From contig NZ_SULM01000007.1 of the NCBI RefSeq assembly GCF_005250615.1, forward strand, positions 304,694 through 368,693: DNA of 64,000 nucleotides. Reading direction: 5' to 3'. The notes beneath the pieces are model-generated. The model was not told the origin of the DNA and did no database searches. It saw only the letters and a program-made list of their open reading frames with translations. The position numbers and the translations under genes are program-made. Shown piece after piece: positions 52,603 through 63,398 of the stretch. Each line of letters opens with the position of its first letter. The first letter of the stretch is position 1. The stretch comes from Pseudomonas rhizoryzae (GTDB lineage Bacteria > Pseudomonadota > Gammaproteobacteria > Pseudomonadales > Pseudomonadaceae).

Positions 52603-53838
52603 ATGACCGCTATTCGTTTCGAACATGTCGATGTCATCTTTGGCAAGCAGAGCAAGCGTGCCCTGGAGCTGCTCGACCAGGGCAAGGGCCGCAACGAGAT
52701 CCTGCAGGAAACCGGCCAGGTACTGGGCGTCGAGGATGCCTGCCTGGAGGTCCAGAAGGGTGAGATCTGCGTGTTGATGGGCCTGTCCGGCTCGGGCAAA
52801 TCCAGTCTGCTCCGCTGCATCAACGGCCTGAATACCGTGAGCCGTGGCAAGCTTTTGATCGAGCATCAGGGCAGCCAGGTGGATATCGCCAATTGCTCCC
52901 CCGCCGTCCTCAAGGACATGCGCACCACCCGCATCGCCATGGTGTTCCAGAAGTTCGCTCTGATGCCCTGGCTGACCGTGGCCGAGAACGTAGGCTTCGG
53001 CCTGGAAATGCAGGGCCGTTCGGCAGCCGAGCGCAAGAAGCTGGTCGACGAGAAGCTGGAGTTGGTCGGTCTGACCCAATGGCGCAACAAGAAGCCCGAT
53101 TCCCTCTCCGGTGGCATGCAGCAGCGCGTCGGCCTGGCCCGCGCCCTGGCCATGGACGCCGACATCCTGCTGATGGACGAGCCCTTCTCCGCCCTCGACC
53201 CGCTGATCCGCCAGCAGCTGCAGGATGAACTGCTGCAGCTGCAAGCCAAGGTCAACAAGACCATCGTCTTCGTCAGCCACGATCTGGACGAGGCGCTGAA
53301 GATCGGCACCAATATCGCCATCATGAAGGACGGTCGCATCATCCAGCACGGCCGCCCTGAGGATATCGTGCTCAATCCGGCGGACGAGTACGTGCGCACC
53401 TTCGTCGCCCACACCAATCCGCTCAACGTGCTCAGCGGCTACAGCCTGATGCGTGGTCTGGACAAGTGCGGCCGTGAAGGCAACGAGATCTGCCTGGAGC
53501 GCAGCCATGACATCTGGCTGGCCCTGGATGGCCAGGTGGTCAAGGCCCTGCGTCGCGGCGGCGAAAGTCTGTCCCTGCAGCGCTGGAACCCGGATATGCC
53601 TATCAGCAGCCTGCAGCGTCAACCGACCCTGGCGCCAGCCGATATCCGCATGCGCGATGCCCTCGAGATCCGCTATCACACCGGTCACAAGCTGGTCCTG
53701 GAAACCGATGGCCGTGCCGTCGGCATCCTCGGCGACAAGGAGCTCTACCACGCCCTGCTGGGTAAGAATCTGGAAAAGGCAGGTGATGAAGACGTCGCGC
53801 CGCCAGCGGTTCGCTCGCAACTGTCCCAGGCGGGTTGA
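52603..53838 (+). CDS. cbcV: Choline ABC transporter ATP-binding protein
   Basis: A 411-residue ATPase. Walker A is GLSGSGKSSLLRC (about 65), the signature SLSGGMQQRVGLARALA, Walker B ILLMDEPFSALDP, and the switch His in VSHDLDEA. The N-terminal part (RALELLDQGKGRNEILQETG) is the insertion typical of choline-type ABC ATPases, and the C-terminus is a regulatory CBS-like domain. Confidence 0.93.
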   Translation: MTAIRFEHVDVIFGKQSKRALELLDQGKGRNEILQETGQVLGVEDACLEVQKGEICVLMGLSGSGKSSLLRCINGLNTVSRGKLLIEHQGSQVDIANCSPAVLKDMRTTRIAMVFQKFALMPWLTVAENVGFGLEMQGRSAAERKKLVDEKLELVGLTQWRNKKPDSLSGGMQQRVGLARALAMDADILLMDEPFSALDPLIRQQLQDELLQLQAKVNKTIVFVSHDLDEALKIGTNIAIMKDGRIIQHGRPEDIVLNPADEYVRTFVAHTNPLNVLSGYSLMRGLDKCGREGNEICLERSHDIWLALDGQVVKALRRGGESLSLQRWNPDMPISSLQRQPTLAPADIRMRDALEIRYHTGHKLVLETDGRAVGILGDKELYHALLGKNLEKAGDEDVAPPAVRSQLSQAG

Positions 53839-53847
53839 TCGCCCTTG

Positions 53848-53880
53848 CAAACGCCCCAGTCTCTCGTACTGGGGCGTTTG
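53848..53880 (+). terminator. Terminator of the cbc operon
   Basis: CAAACGCCCCAGT pairs with ACTGGGGCGTTTG, a 13-base-pair stem with a CTCTCGT loop, ten bases after cbcV. No long T-run follows apart from GTTTG within the stem; still a strong hairpin in the expected position. Confidence 0.75.
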
Positions 53881-54228
53881 GAGTCCCACCGAAGTCCCGC
53901 TACTCTTGGCCAGTTGATGGCCAGCCATCTCGCGATAGCCGCACCCTCATCCTCTTAGCAAAACAATATTTTCTTGCTGCGTCCGCATGCGTCAGAACGT
54001 CTGCGCTGCGACGTTAGCTTTCCATTGGCCTTAGGCAAGGCAATCTCTGGGTACGATTAGCGTTAGGGATGAAGAGCAGTCACAAGCGCAATTGATGGCC
54101 GCTCACCATGCGAGTCGCGCAAGCGGAAAATAGAAGATGAAGGCGAGGCCGGAAGAACGGAAGGAAGGTTACTTCTGCCAGGGTATACGCAGCGCCCCTG
54201 GCAGAACCGTCAAGGAATAACGAGCGTC
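53881..54228. other. 348-bp intergenic region without gene
   Basis: It lies between the convergent cbcV and purU genes. It contains an AT-rich spot (CAAAACAATATTTTCTTG at 53960) and a ten-base-pair hairpin, TTCTGCCAGG (54173) with CCTGGCAGAA (54197), lacking a U-run. Nothing else is recognised. Confidence 0.5.
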
Positions 54229-55086
54229 TTAAAGCACCACCGTCCGGCCGGTATTGAGAAAGACTCGCCGATCCAGGTGATAACCCACGGCCCGCGCCAG
54301 GGTGAGGCATTCGATGTCACGCCCCTTGGCCACCAGATCTTCGGCATAGTGCGCATGGTCCACGGGTTCGACGCCCTGGGCGATGATCGGGCCCTCGTCC
54401 AGGTCATTATTGATGTAGTGCGCCGTGGCGCCCACCAGCTTCACGCCCTTGGCATAAGCCTGGTGATAGGGGCGCGCGCCCTTGAAGCCTGGCAGCAAGG
54501 AGTGATGGATGTTGATCGCCCAGCCATCGAGTTGTCGGCAGAGTTCGGGAGACAACACCTGCATGTAGCGCGCGAGAATGACCAGCTCAGCACCTGTCTC
54601 CTGCAACACCTGCCAGACCTTGGCCTCCTGGGCCGGCTTGTCCTGCGGATCGAGCGGGAAATGGTGATAGGGAATGCCATGCCAGGCCGCCAGCGGCTCG
54701 AGATCCGGATGATTGGAGATGACCGCGACTACATCCATGGGCAACTGGCCGATACGCTGGCGATAGAGCAAGTCGTTGAGGCAGTGATCCGCCTTGGAAA
54801 CCATGATGGCGACCTTGGCTCGATAGCCCGGCGGCACCAGCTCGAAGGTCATGTCGAAGGGCGTGAAGCGCAGATCCAGCCCTACCCGGAACAGGCCTTC
54901 GTTGAAGTCGGCAGGCACCTGGAATTCGACCCGGATGAAAAAGCGCTGGGCTTCGCGATCATCGAAGCTGTGATGCTGGGTCACGTAGCAACCCTGCTCG
55001 AATAGATAGCGCGTGACCACGTCCACGGTGCCGAGGCGGCTCGGGCTCTGGGCGGTGAGAATCCAGGTATCGGGCGTACGGCTCAT
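54229..55086 (-). CDS. purU: Formyltetrahydrofolate deformylase
   Basis: A 285-residue enzyme that hydrolyses 10-formyl-THF to formate and THF. The N-terminal ACT domain (about 8-90) and the formyltransferase domain with IHHSLLPGFKGARPYHQAYAKGVKLVGATAHYI (His and Asp active site) are visible. It follows the sarcosine oxidase genes and balances the C1 pool during demethylation. The start MSRTPDTWILTAQSP at 55086 was chosen with AAAGGAATTC upstream. An fdhA formaldehyde dehydrogenase gene, its usual partner, is absent. Confidence 0.93.
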   Translation of the reverse strand: MSRTPDTWILTAQSPSRLGTVDVVTRYLFEQGCYVTQHHSFDDREAQRFFIRVEFQVPADFNEGLFRVGLDLRFTPFDMTFELVPPGYRAKVAIMVSKADHCLNDLLYRQRIGQLPMDVVAVISNHPDLEPLAAWHGIPYHHFPLDPQDKPAQEAKVWQVLQETGAELVILARYMQVLSPELCRQLDGWAINIHHSLLPGFKGARPYHQAYAKGVKLVGATAHYINNDLDEGPIIAQGVEPVDHAHYAEDLVAKGRDIECLTLARAVGYHLDRRVFLNTGRTVVL

Positions 55087-55121
55087 GATGAATTCCTTTG
55101 CATTGAGATGAAGCCAAAACC

Positions 55122-55156
55122 ACAAAACCCGACCTGCGCATCACGCAGGTCGGGTT
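55122..55156 (-). terminator. Hairpin between soxG and purU
   Basis: On the minus strand AACCCGACCTGCG pairs with CGCAGGTCGGGTT (13 base pairs, five-base loop) and is followed by TTTG, so it resembles an intrinsic terminator. It lies 30 bp after soxG and about 36 bp before purU, so purU may be expressed less than the sox genes. Confidence 0.65.
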
Positions 55157-55186
55157 CAATAGAGCGCGACTGAACGCAGCGACCGA

Positions 55187-55816
55187 TCAGGCCTCGATGC
55201 GCAGTCCGTACTCGGCACTCGCGTCCTGCAGCCACAGCCAGACGTAGTCGGCGAAGCTGCGGCGCACCACCAGTTCCCAGGTGTCTTCCGCCGTGTGGCG
55301 GATCACCAGTTGGGACTTGGCGAATACCGTACCCACCGCCTTGCCGACCGGAAAGCTGTTCGGATGGACGTCATAGGAGGTGGACTTCATCAGCACTTCG
55401 CGGACCTTGGGGCCCTTGAGTTCGACCAGCGTCTGGCCACCACCGACGTTGACGATGGCGACATGGCGCTCGCCGAGCGCCTGGCGCAGGGCTTGCTCGG
55501 TAGCGAACTCGGTGCCACCGGGCACCACCAGCAGCCACTCGTCCGGGCCGAGCCACTGCAGCGAGCTCTCGCCCTTCTGGGTGATCGCCAGCGGACCGGG
55601 CACTTCCAGCCCGACCACACTGGCCACCGCGCCGGTGAAACCCTCGTCATGGGCATCGCCACGGATGACCAGATGTCCCAGCAGGGCTCGCTCGCGCAGG
55701 GTGACCCCGGCGTTGGCCGGGCCACGTCCCGCCAGCTTATTCAGCTCGGCGTGGAACAGCGGGGATTCGGCGCGCGCCTTGGCGGAGTATTGATCGTAAA
55801 CATTGATGTCGTTCAT
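55187..55816 (-). CDS. soxG: Sarcosine oxidase gamma subunit
   Basis: A 209-residue subunit, MNDINVYDQYSAKARAESPLFHAELN. SSLQWLGPDEWLLVVPGG and DVHPNSFPVGKAVGTVFAKSQLVIRHT mark SoxG, a folate-fold protein that helps form the heterotetramer. It starts 15 bp after soxA. Confidence 0.92.
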   Translation of the reverse strand: MNDINVYDQYSAKARAESPLFHAELNKLAGRGPANAGVTLRERALLGHLVIRGDAHDEGFTGAVASVVGLEVPGPLAITQKGESSLQWLGPDEWLLVVPGGTEFATEQALRQALGERHVAIVNVGGGQTLVELKGPKVREVLMKSTSYDVHPNSFPVGKAVGTVFAKSQLVIRHTAEDTWELVVRRSFADYVWLWLQDASAEYGLRIEA

Positions 55817-55831
55817 GGGGCGCTATCCTCG

Positions 55832-58800
55832 TTAGGCGACGTTCTGCCGCTCACCCTTGGGGTCGTAGAACACCGGCGAGACGATCTCGGCAGCGACGTA
55901 GCGGCCATCGGCCAGCGGTGCGTAGACGGTCTGGCCCATGCGGCTCAGGCCACCCTTGACCATGGCCATGGCGAAGCCATAACCCAGGGTCGCGCTGTAG
56001 TAGCTGGAGGTGACGTGACCGACCATGTCCATCGGGATCGGCTGATTACGCTCGAACACCAGTTGAGCACCTTCCGGCAGCACATCGCGGGCATCCAGCG
56101 GCTTGAGGCCGACCAGTTGCTTGCGGTTCTCGCGGACGCAATCCTGGCGATGCATGCCGCGTTTGCCGATGAAGGAGAAGCTCTTGTTCAGGCTGACGGC
56201 CCAGCCCATGCCCAGGTCCTGCGGCGTGACCGAGCCATCGGTGTCCTGGCCGATGATGATGAAGCCCTTCTCCGCCCGCAGCACGTGCATGGTTTCGGTG
56301 CCGTAGGGGGTGAGGTCGAATTCCTTGCCTGCGGCCACCACCTGCTCCAGAACGCCCATGGCGTAGTTGGCCGGTACGTTGATCTCGTAGGAGAGCTCGC
56401 CGGTGAAGGAGATACGGAACACCCGTGCCGGTACGCCACCCACCTGACCTTCCTTCCAGGCCATGAAGGGGAAGGCGGCGTTATCCAGATCGATGTCGGT
56501 CAGCTTGGCCAGCAGCTTGCGGCTGTTGGGGCCGGACAGGGTCAGGGTCGCCCAGTGGTCGGTGACCGAGGTGAAGTACACCTCCAGTTCCGGCCATTCG
56601 GTCTGGTGGTACAGCTCCAGCCATTCGAAGACGCGCGCGGCGCCGCCGGTGGTGGTGGTCATCAGGAAGTGGTTGTCGGCGAGACAGGCGGTGACGCCGT
56701 CGTCGAAGACCATGCCGTCTTCCTTGCACATCAGGCCGTAGCGCGCCTTGCCGATGTCCAGCTTGGTCCAGGCGTTGGTGTAGACGCGGTTGAGGAATTC
56801 CCGCGCATCCTTGCCCTGGATGTCGATCTTGCCCAGGGTGGAGGCGTCGAGCAGACCGACACTGCGGCGGACGGCCAGGCACTCGCGGTTGACCGCGGCA
56901 TGCAGATCCTCGCCCGCCTTGGGGAAGTACCAGGGCCGCTTCCACTGGCCGACATCTTCGAACAGTGCACCCTGCTTGAGGTGCCAGGCGTGCAGCGCGG
57001 TGTAGCGCTTGGGTTCGAACAGGGCACCGCAGTGGCGACCGGCAATGGCGCCGAAGGTCACCGGGGTGTAGTTCGGGCGGAACATGGTGGTGCCGACTTC
57101 CGGGATGGCCTTGCTCTGCACGCGGGCGGCGATGGCCAGACCGTTGATGTTGCCCAGCTTGCCCTGGTCGGTACCGAAGCCCATGGCGGTGTAGCGCTTG
57201 ACGTGCTCGATGGACTCGAAGCCCTCGCGGCAGGCCAGCTCGATGCCGGCGGCGGTCACGTCGTTCTGCAGATCGACGAACTGCTTGGGTGCCCGCGACG
57301 AAGGCTTGTCGTGGGGTACCTGGAACAGCGCCAGGGTCGGCTCTTCCTGACGGTATTCGGCCTGGGGCACCTCACCGCTGACGACCTGGGCACCGGCTTC
57401 GGCGGCAGCGGTCGCGCCGGCTTCGAAACCATCGGCCAGGACGTCACCTAGGGCGAAGACGCCGTTCACGCCTCCGGCACAGACGCGCTTCTGCGGCGCC
57501 GGACCGGGGACGAAGGCCTGGATGTCATCGCGCCACAGCGGACGGCCGCCCAGGTGCGAGGCCAGGTGGACCACCGGGCTATAGCCGCCGGAGGTGGCGA
57601 TGAGGTCGCAGTCGAGCCACTCGCCCGCACCCAGGGTGCGGAAGGCGGTCAGGTCGATGGTGGCGATCTTGGCGCCGGTCACGCGGGTACTGCCGCGGGC
57701 CTCGCTGACGGCGGTACCGCCCATGACGCGCACGCCACGCTTGCGGACTTCCTCGACCCAGGCGCCACGCGGATTGGGACGCGCATCGGCGATGGCCACC
57801 ACCTGGCGACCGGCTTCGAGCCAGTCCAGAGCCACGCGGTAGGCGTAATCGTTGTTGGTGGACAGCACCAGGCGCTGGCCCGGGGCCACGGCATAGCGAC
57901 GGATATAGGTGGAAACGGCGCCGGCTACCATGTTGCCCGGCAGGTCGTTGTTGGCGTACACCAGCGGACGCTCGTGGGCGCCGGTTGCCAGCACCACGCG
58001 AGTGGCACGGACACGGTGCAGGCGCTGACGCACCTGGCCATGGGGCGCGCGATCACCCAGGTGGTCGGTCAGGCGCTCATGAATGGTGAGGAAGTTGTGG
58101 TCGTGATAGCCGTTCACCGTGGCGCGCGGCAGCAGCACGACGTTGTCCAAGCCCTGCAACTCGGCCACGGCCTTGGTTACCCACTCGGCCGCCGGGGCGC
58201 CATCGAGACGCTCGCGGCTGTCCAGCAGGCTGCCACCAAATTCTTCCTGCTCGTCAGCCAGGATCACCCGGGCACCACTGCGGCCGGCGGCCAGGGCTGC
58301 GGCCAGGCCGGCGGCACCACCACCAACGACCAACACATCGCAGTGCTGGTTGAAATTATCGTAGGTATCCGGATCGACCTGGGTCGGCGCACGCCCGAGA
58401 CCGGCCGCCTTACGGATGTACTTCTCGTAGGTCATCCACAGATTCTGCGGATACATGAAGGTCTTGTAGTAGAAGCCGGGCGGCATCATCTTGCCGCCGA
58501 CCTTGCCAAGAATCCCCATGAGGTCATTGTTCACGCTGGGCCAGCCATTGGTGCTGGCGGCTACCAGACCCTGATACAGGGCTTGCTGGGTGGCGCGGAC
58601 GTTGGGGATCTGGGTGGCTTCGGTCGCGCCGATCTGCATGATGGCGTTGGGCTCTTCGGCGCCCGCAGCGACGATGCCGCGCGGCCGGGAGTACTTGAAG
58701 CTACGCCCGACGATATCCACGCCGTTGGCCAGCAGGGCCGACGCCAGGGTGTCACCCTTGAAGCCCTGATAGGTCTGACCGTTGAAGGTGAAGGTGATGG

Positions 58801-58852
58801 CCTGGCTGCGGTCCAGGCGACCGCCCTGGGTGAGTCGATGGACCTGGCTCAT
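55832..58852 (-). CDS. soxA: Sarcosine oxidase alpha subunit
   Basis: A 1006-residue subunit that binds NAD and THF. The N-terminal 2Fe-2S-like ferredoxin part precedes the FAD/NAD Rossmann motif VLVVGGGAAGLAAALAAGRSGARVIL (about 175-200). The C-terminal glycine-cleavage T-like folate domain contains PAPQKRVCAGGVNG before it and GELSYEINVPANYAMGVLEQV (about 860). It oxidises sarcosine to glycine, transferring the methyl carbon to THF. It overlaps the soxD gene by four bases. Confidence 0.95.
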   Translation of the reverse strand: MSQVHRLTQGGRLDRSQAITFTFNGQTYQGFKGDTLASALLANGVDIVGRSFKYSRPRGIVAAGAEEPNAIMQIGATEATQIPNVRATQQALYQGLVAASTNGWPSVNNDLMGILGKVGGKMMPPGFYYKTFMYPQNLWMTYEKYIRKAAGLGRAPTQVDPDTYDNFNQHCDVLVVGGGAAGLAAALAAGRSGARVILADEQEEFGGSLLDSRERLDGAPAAEWVTKAVAELQGLDNVVLLPRATVNGYHDHNFLTIHERLTDHLGDRAPHGQVRQRLHRVRATRVVLATGAHERPLVYANNDLPGNMVAGAVSTYIRRYAVAPGQRLVLSTNNDYAYRVALDWLEAGRQVVAIADARPNPRGAWVEEVRKRGVRVMGGTAVSEARGSTRVTGAKIATIDLTAFRTLGAGEWLDCDLIATSGGYSPVVHLASHLGGRPLWRDDIQAFVPGPAPQKRVCAGGVNGVFALGDVLADGFEAGATAAAEAGAQVVSGEVPQAEYRQEEPTLALFQVPHDKPSSRAPKQFVDLQNDVTAAGIELACREGFESIEHVKRYTAMGFGTDQGKLGNINGLAIAARVQSKAIPEVGTTMFRPNYTPVTFGAIAGRHCGALFEPKRYTALHAWHLKQGALFEDVGQWKRPWYFPKAGEDLHAAVNRECLAVRRSVGLLDASTLGKIDIQGKDAREFLNRVYTNAWTKLDIGKARYGLMCKEDGMVFDDGVTACLADNHFLMTTTTGGAARVFEWLELYHQTEWPELEVYFTSVTDHWATLTLSGPNSRKLLAKLTDIDLDNAAFPFMAWKEGQVGGVPARVFRISFTGELSYEINVPANYAMGVLEQVVAAGKEFDLTPYGTETMHVLRAEKGFIIIGQDTDGSVTPQDLGMGWAVSLNKSFSFIGKRGMHRQDCVRENRKQLVGLKPLDARDVLPEGAQLVFERNQPIPMDMVGHVTSSYYSATLGYGFAMAMVKGGLSRMGQTVYAPLADGRYVAAEIVSPVFYDPKGERQNVA

Positions 58853-59148
58853 GTGCGCTCTCCTCGCTCGGCGGTGAAGCGGGGTTGCTCGCCGATCGGA
58901 TAGGTTTCGAGAATTTCGTAGGTCTCGGTGTTACGGGTGGCGTTGAAGTACTGGCGGCACCCCGAAGCGTGCACCCAAAGTTCGTGGCGCAAGCCGCGCG
59001 GGTTGGTACGGAAGAACATGTACTCGCCCCACTCCTTGTCGCTGCAGGCTTCGGGATCCAGGGGGCGCGCGATGTGCGCTTCGCCGGCCGCGTGGAATTC
59101 TTCTTCGGAGCGCAACTCCCCACAGTGGGGACAACGGATGTACAACAT
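58849..59148 (-). CDS. soxD: Sarcosine oxidase delta subunit
   Basis: A 99-residue subunit. The zinc site is formed by CPHCGELR near residue 6 and by HASGCRQYFNATRNTETYEI. The start MLYIRCPHCG at 59148 is placed so that the length is normal; a longer upstream frame lies inside soxB. Confidence 0.93.
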   Translation of the reverse strand: MLYIRCPHCGELRSEEEFHAAGEAHIARPLDPEACSDKEWGEYMFFRTNPRGLRHELWVHASGCRQYFNATRNTETYEILETYPIGEQPRFTAERGERT

Positions 59149-59159
59149 GCTCGGGCTCC

Positions 59160-60410
59160 TTAGTGCGCGACGGCCGCAGCGCCGTGTTCGTCGATCAGCG
59201 CACCGGTGTGGAAACGGTCGATGGAGAAGGGTTTGGCCAGCGGATGCATCTCGCCCGCAGCGAGCGATGCCGCGAAGACGTTGCCCGAACCGGGGGTAGC
59301 CTTGAAGCCACCGGTGCCCCAGCCGCAGTTGAAGAACAGGTTCTCCACCGGCGTCTTGGAAATGATCGGGCAGGCATCCGGGCAGGTGTCCACGATGCCG
59401 CCCCACTGGCGGTTCATGCGCACCCGCGAGAGGATCGGGAACATCTCGACGATGGCCTGCAGGGTGTGCTCGATCACCGGATAGGAGCCACGCTGGCCAT
59501 AGCCGACCCAGCTGTCGATACCGGCACCGATCACCAGGTCGCCCTTGTCGGACTGGCTGATGTAGCCGTGTACCGCGTTGGACATGATGACGCTGTCGAT
59601 GATGGGCTTGATCGGCTCGGACACCAGGGCCTGCAGCGGGTGGGATTCGAGCGGCAGACGGAAGCCGGCGAGCTTGGCCATGTGGCCGGAGTTACCGGCG
59701 GTGACCACGCCGACGCGCCGGGCGCCGATGAAGCCACGGGTGGTCTCCACGCCGATCACCTTGCCATCCTGCTTGCGGAAGCCGGTGACTTCGGTCTGTT
59801 GGATCAGGTCGACGCCCAGGGCATCGGCCGCGCGGGCGAAACCCCAGGCCACGGCGTCGTGACGGGCCACACCACCGCGACGCTGAACCGTGGCGCCGAG
59901 GATCGGATAGCGGGTGTTCTTGCTGCAGTCCAGGTAGGGGATCTCTTCGGCCACCTGACGGGTGTCGAGCAGTTCGCCGTCCACACCGTTCAGGCGGTTT
60001 GCGCTGACCCGGCGCTCGGAGTCGCGCATGTCCTGCAGGGTATGGCAGAGGTTGTAGACGCCGCGCTGGGAGAACATGACGTTGTAGTTGAGGTCCTGGG
60101 ACAGGCCTTCCCACAGCTTCATGGCATGCTCGTAGAGCTGCGCGGATTCGTCCCACAGGTAGTTGGAGCGCACGATGGTGGTGTTACGGGCGGTGTTGCC
60201 GCCGCCCAGCCAGCCCTTCTCGATCACCGCGACGTTCTTCACGCCGAATTGCTTGGCGAGGTAGTACGCAGTGGCCAGGCCATGGCCGCCACCACCGACG
60301 ATGACCACGTCGTAGACCGGCTTGGGCGTGGGCGTGCGCCACATGCGCTGCCAGTTTTCGTGGTGGCTCAGGGAGTGCTTGAAGAGGCCGAAGCCGGAAT
60401 AGCGTTGCAT
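59160..60410 (-). CDS. soxB: Sarcosine oxidase beta subunit
   Basis: A 416-residue DAO-type flavoprotein. FAD-binding [22 protein letters not shown] lies at about 34-55, with [19 protein letters not shown] and [15 protein letters not shown] downstream. It houses the covalent FMN and sarcosine site of the complex. It is preceded by an 80-bp gap after glyA that contains a CCCCTTTC/GAAAGGGG hairpin (60434-60458). Confidence 0.95.
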   Translation of the reverse strand: MQRYSGFGLFKHSLSHHENWQRMWRTPTPKPVYDVVIVGGGGHGLATAYYLAKQFGVKNVAVIEKGWLGGGNTARNTTIVRSNYLWDESAQLYEHAMKLWEGLSQDLNYNVMFSQRGVYNLCHTLQDMRDSERRVSANRLNGVDGELLDTRQVAEEIPYLDCSKNTRYPILGATVQRRGGVARHDAVAWGFARAADALGVDLIQQTEVTGFRKQDGKVIGVETTRGFIGARRVGVVTAGNSGHMAKLAGFRLPLESHPLQALVSEPIKPIIDSVIMSNAVHGYISQSDKGDLVIGAGIDSWVGYGQRGSYPVIEHTLQAIVEMFPILSRVRMNRQWGGIVDTCPDACPIISKTPVENLFFNCGWGTGGFKATPGSGNVFAASLAAGEMHPLAKPFSIDRFHTGALIDEHGAAAVAH

Positions 60411-60489
60411 CTGGAGACTCCTACAGACGACTCCCCTTTCCCGGCGAGGGGGAAAGGGGTGGGATAGGGGCTAGGCCCGGACGGCGGGA

Positions 60490-61743
<1,254 letters not shown>

Positions 61744-61847
61744 CGCGGCGCTCCTAAATTGTGTGGCGGTGAAAACCACCCCCTTGGCGGCGATGGTAGG
61801 CCTGGGAACTTCCCCCAAGATGCCTGTTTACGCCGCAGGCCGGCGCG

Positions 61848-61856
61848 TTTGCGACA
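61848..61856 (-). promoter_or_regulatory. Candidate GbdR half-site upstream of glyA-sox operon
   Basis: TTTGCGACA, complement of TGTCGCAAA, matches the ATGTCGCAAAT found before the first binding-protein gene, and a weaker GCCGCAG lies about 19 bp away. It is roughly 105 bp upstream of glyA and in the control region it shares with a divergent chemoreceptor gene. Confidence 0.4.
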
Positions 61857-61895
61857 GCCGTCGGGTGCCCTTTTTTTGCCGCTCCTCGGCGTCGA

Positions 61896-61922
61896 TAAAG
61901 TCTTCTTAGTGAGAGCCGATAA
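61896..61922 (+). promoter_or_regulatory. FliA (sigma-28) promoter of the chemoreceptor gene
   Basis: TAAA at 61896 and GCCGATAA at 61915 are separated by exactly 15 bp, the consensus TAAA-N15-GCCGATAA with every base matched. It lies 35 bp before the gene start. Dependence on the flagellar sigma factor is expected. Confidence 0.85.
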
Positions 61923-61956
61923 GTCGTCTCATACCCCCAGGACAGTGAGCCCCGCC

Positions 61957-63315
61957 ATGTTCAACGCCCACTACAAGAAGACTATTGCTCAGTTACAAGG
62001 CGAGCTGTGTGCAAGCCAAGGGCTGACCCAGGCGCTGGAACGCTCCATGGCGGTGATCGAATTCGACGTGTCGGGCACGATTTTGCGCGCCAACGACAAC
62101 TTTCTTCGGCTGACGGGCCACCGCGCCGATGCCCTGGTAGGGCAGCATCATCGCCAACTCTGCCCGCCGAAGATCGTCCAGGGCCGCGACTACGGCGACT
62201 TCTGGAATCGGCTCGGGCGTGGCGATTTCGTGTCCGGGACCTTCCAGCGACTCGACGCCCAAGGGCGCACCCTGTGGCTGGAAGCCAGTTACAACCCGAT
62301 ACCCGACGCCAGTGGCCGGGTAGTCAAGGTCGTGAAATACGCCCTGGACGTCACCCGCCAGGTCGAGCGCGACAGTGAAGCCCAGAGCAAGCTCAAGGCG
62401 CTGGACCGCGCCCTCGCCTGCATCGAGTTCGATCTCGACGGCCGCATCCTCACCGCCAACGCCAACTTTCTCGCCACCCTCGGCTACAGCCTGGGTGAGA
62501 TCCAAGGCCAGCATCATCGGCTGTTCTGCGAGCCCAGCCTGGCCAACAGCAGCGAGTACGGTGATTTCTGGCGTCGTCTGAACGCGGGTGAATTCTTTCG
62601 CGGCCAATTCAAACGCCTTGGTAAGCACGGGCGCGTGGTGTGGCTGGAGGCAAGCTACAACCCGGTCTACGATGCCGCTGGCAAGCTCTACAAGGTCGTC
62701 AAGTATGCCAGTGACATCAGCGAACGGGTCGAAAAGCACGAGAGCGACGGTCGCAGTGCTTCCCGCGCCTACCATATCTCCGCAGAGACCGAGAAAGTCG
62801 CCGAACACGGCACCCAGATCATCCAGGCTGCGACCCAGGAAATGCGCGAGATCGCCCAGACCGTCAGCGCCTCCGCCGAGGTGATCGGCCAGCTGGGTCA
62901 GCGCTCCGAGCAGATCACCGCCATCGTCAACACTATCCGCGGCATCGCCGACCAGACCAACCTGCTGGCGCTCAACGCCGCCATCGAAGCGGCCCGTGCC
63001 GGCGATCAGGGGCGTGGCTTCGCCGTGGTGGCCGATGAAGTGCGCCAGTTGGCGGGCCGCACCAGCAGCGCCACGGCGGAGATCGCCGAGATGATCGGCA
63101 AGATCCTGGGAGAGACCCAGCAGGCCATCGCCAGCATGGAAACCACCCAGGGCCGGGCGATCAAAGGCGTGGAACTGGCGGACCAGGCCGGCGCGGTGAT
63201 CGTGCAGATCCGCGATGGTGCCAGCGACGCCGTGGAAGCGGTCAGTATGTTCGCCAGCAAGCTGGACGAATCCGAGGTGATTCCCAAGGCGGCGCTCAAC
63301 TGGGTAGGCCATTGA
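61957..63315 (+). CDS. BdlA-like PAS-PAS methyl-accepting chemotaxis protein
   Basis: A 452-residue protein without a membrane helix. Two PAS domains (about 25-130 and 145-255; repeated IEFDxxGxILxANxNFLxxxG and [12 protein letters not shown] / [12 protein letters not shown]) precede an MCP signalling domain with the hairpin [41 protein letters not shown]. This order matches BdlA, a soluble receptor for biofilm dispersal. The PAS ligand (haem or FAD) cannot be told from sequence. The start ATG 61957 is set behind a FliA promoter. Confidence 0.85.
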   Translation: MFNAHYKKTIAQLQGELCASQGLTQALERSMAVIEFDVSGTILRANDNFLRLTGHRADALVGQHHRQLCPPKIVQGRDYGDFWNRLGRGDFVSGTFQRLDAQGRTLWLEASYNPIPDASGRVVKVVKYALDVTRQVERDSEAQSKLKALDRALACIEFDLDGRILTANANFLATLGYSLGEIQGQHHRLFCEPSLANSSEYGDFWRRLNAGEFFRGQFKRLGKHGRVVWLEASYNPVYDAAGKLYKVVKYASDISERVEKHESDGRSASRAYHISAETEKVAEHGTQIIQAATQEMREIAQTVSASAEVIGQLGQRSEQITAIVNTIRGIADQTNLLALNAAIEAARAGDQGRGFAVVADEVRQLAGRTSSATAEIAEMIGKILGETQQAIASMETTQGRAIKGVELADQAGAVIVQIRDGASDAVEAVSMFASKLDESEVIPKAALNWVGH

Positions 63316-63327
63316 GCCCGCGCCCCT

Positions 63328-63341
63328 TTGATCTGGATCAG
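63328..63341 (+). promoter_or_regulatory. Anr/FNR-type box of uspA
   Basis: TTGATCTGGATCAG differs from TTGAT-N4-ATCAA in one base. The centre lies at 63334.5. TAGCAT at 63363-63368 could be the -10 hexamer, putting a start near 63376, so the box would be centred at about -41.5, the class II activator position. Many pseudomonad universal stress genes are Anr-activated. Confidence 0.6.
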
Positions 63342-63398
63342 GCAACCCGGACGTGGACGGTCTAGCATGAAGACATATCCCTCTCGCGGAGATGTGCC

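Noticed and set aside
49482..53838. cbc operon as proline/glycine-betaine ProU of osmoprotection
   Set aside because: The ATPase N-terminal insertion, binding-protein aromatic motifs and adjacency to gbdR and sox genes fit choline/betaine catabolic uptake better.
51763..53928. 721-codon minus-strand open frame opposite cbcW-cbcV
   Set aside because: Antisense shadow of two well-defined transporter genes; no family motif, no ribosome site.
55295..57451. 718-codon plus-strand frame opposite soxG and soxA
   Set aside because: Antisense shadow of sarcosine oxidase genes.
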